Assembly: GCA_002347405.1 (NCBI GenBank)
Contig: DDXB01000064.1
Location: forward strand, 83,825-123,721
DNA: 39,897 nucleotides
Direction of reading: 5' to 3'
DNA from: Rhodocyclaceae bacterium UBA2271
GTDB lineage: Bacteria > Pseudomonadota > Gammaproteobacteria > Burkholderiales > Rhodocyclaceae
The translations under genes and the position numbers were made by a program. Shown here piece by piece: positions 39,248 to 39,897 of this stretch. Every line of letters starts with the position of its first letter. The first letter of the stretch is position 1. Under the pieces are notes generated by a model, which worked only from the letters and a program-made list of their open reading frames with translations, did not search any database and had not been told where the DNA came from.

Positions 39248-39897
39248 ATGACCAGTGTCTGGATCATCGATGACGACCGCTCGATTCGCTGGGTGCTGGA
39301 AAAAGCCCTGGGGCGAGAAAAAATCGACTGCGTGAGCTTTACCTCGGCGGACGAAGCCTTGGGCCGGCTAGCCGCAGGCGAGACGCCACGCGTACTGCTT
39401 TCGGACATTCGCATGCCGGGCGCGAGCGGCCTGGATCTGTTGCGGCAGGTCAAACAGGATTTTCCCGATCTGCCGGTCATCATCATGACCGCCTATTCGG
39501 ATCTCGACTCCGCCGTGGCTGCTTTCCAGGGTGGCGCCTTCGAGTATCTGCCCAAACCTTTTGATGTCGATCAGGCCGTCGCGCTGGTGCGTCGGGCGCT
39601 CGATCAGGTTACGCCCCAACATGGTGCATCTACCGCCGAGCCGCTCGCCCCGGAAATTCTCGGGCAGGCTCCGGCGATGCAGGAAGTCTTTCGCGCCATC
39701 GGCAGGCTCAGTCAGTCCAATGCGACAGTGCTGATCAACGGGGAATCGGGCACGGGCAAGGAACTGGTTGCACGTGCGCTGCATCGCCACAGCCCGCGCA
39801 AGGACGGCCCCTTCATCGCCCTCAATACGGCAGCCATTCCCCGCGACCTGCTCGAATCCGAACTATTTGGCCATGAAAAGGGCGCCTTCACCGGCGC
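39248..39897 (+). CDS. glnG: Nitrogen regulation response regulator NtrC (GlnG), partial at the window end
   Basis: Sigma-54 activator; the first 216 residues are present. Receiver domain about 1-120 with D53 in LLSDIRMPGASGLDLLRQVK and K103 in YLPKPFD. The AAA+ domain begins near 140 with Walker A GESGTGKE and reaches the sigma-54 contact loop GAFTGA at the very edge. The ATG follows CCGGAGGG at good spacing. The C-terminal half and the Fis-type DNA-binding domain lie outside the window. It should act at the NtrC-like sites before glnA. Confidence 0.95.
   Translation, partial: MTSVWIIDDDRSIRWVLEKALGREKIDCVSFTSADEALGRLAAGETPRVLLSDIRMPGASGLDLLRQVKQDFPDLPVIIMTAYSDLDSAVAAFQGGAFEYLPKPFDVDQAVALVRRALDQVTPQHGASTAEPLAPEILGQAPAMQEVFRAIGRLSQSNATVLINGESGTGKELVARALHRHSPRKDGPFIALNTAAIPRDLLESELFGHEKGAFTG

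Overview
The window looks like chromosomal DNA of a GC-rich betaproteobacterium, most like a Rhodocyclales or Nitrosomonadales facultative autotroph. The main reasons are the cbbR-cbbY-cbbM-cbbQ-cbbO set for form II RubisCO, the glnA-DUF4124-glnL-glnG order and the general protein character. The taxonomic call is inference. I saw no rRNA, tRNA, CRISPR array, complete insertion sequence or prophage.

Layout. 1-3.4 kb (minus strand): glpD followed by a phnD-phnC-phnE type ABC transporter, with phnE cut by the window edge. 3.5-10.3 kb: CO2 fixation cluster, with cbbR divergent from cbbY, cbbM, cbbQ and cbbO. A near-identical 28-bp operator/promoter block precedes both cbbY and cbbM. 10.3-14.8 kb: accessory stretch with a REP element, a small MITE-like element, an RHH/ParE-type toxin-antitoxin pair, a photolyase carrying a repeat copy in frame, a CIA30-like protein, a DCC-family protein and a Blc-type lipocalin. 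15.2-20.7 kb (minus strand): a complete five-gene peptide ABC importer. 20.8-23.0 kb: a repeat-rich junction. It holds two displaced copies of the cbbO 3' end, a PaaI-like thioesterase, a TumE/DUF6516-like toxin with an HTH partner, and a 195-bp direct repeat that duplicates the leader and start of the next gene.

23.0-33.0 kb: the most interesting region. It is a tightly packed run of TonB-dependent receptor, YfiR-like protein, second TonB-dependent receptor, second YfiR-like protein and a CHASE8-like/HAMP hybrid histidine kinase with two receivers and an HPt domain. A short, apparently decayed response-regulator start follows, then an HDOD-receiver-GGDEF protein. The genes overlap or nearly touch through the kinase. 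I read this as an envelope-to-c-di-GMP signalling locus in which a YfiR/CHASE8-type periplasmic switch is wired to a phosphorelay instead of directly to a diguanylate cyclase.

33.3-39.9 kb: nadA (minus) divergent from a cation diffusion facilitator, then nitrogen regulation. glnA has a recognisable sigma-54 promoter with upstream NtrC-like sites and a strong terminator. It is followed by a DUF4124 protein, glnL (ntrB) and the 5' part of glnG (ntrC).

Two dispersed repeat families run through the window. One is a REP-like palindromic element with ends AAAAGTCGGCG/CGCCGACTTTT. The other is a roughly 200-bp intergenic element found after cbbM, after nadA and before glnL.
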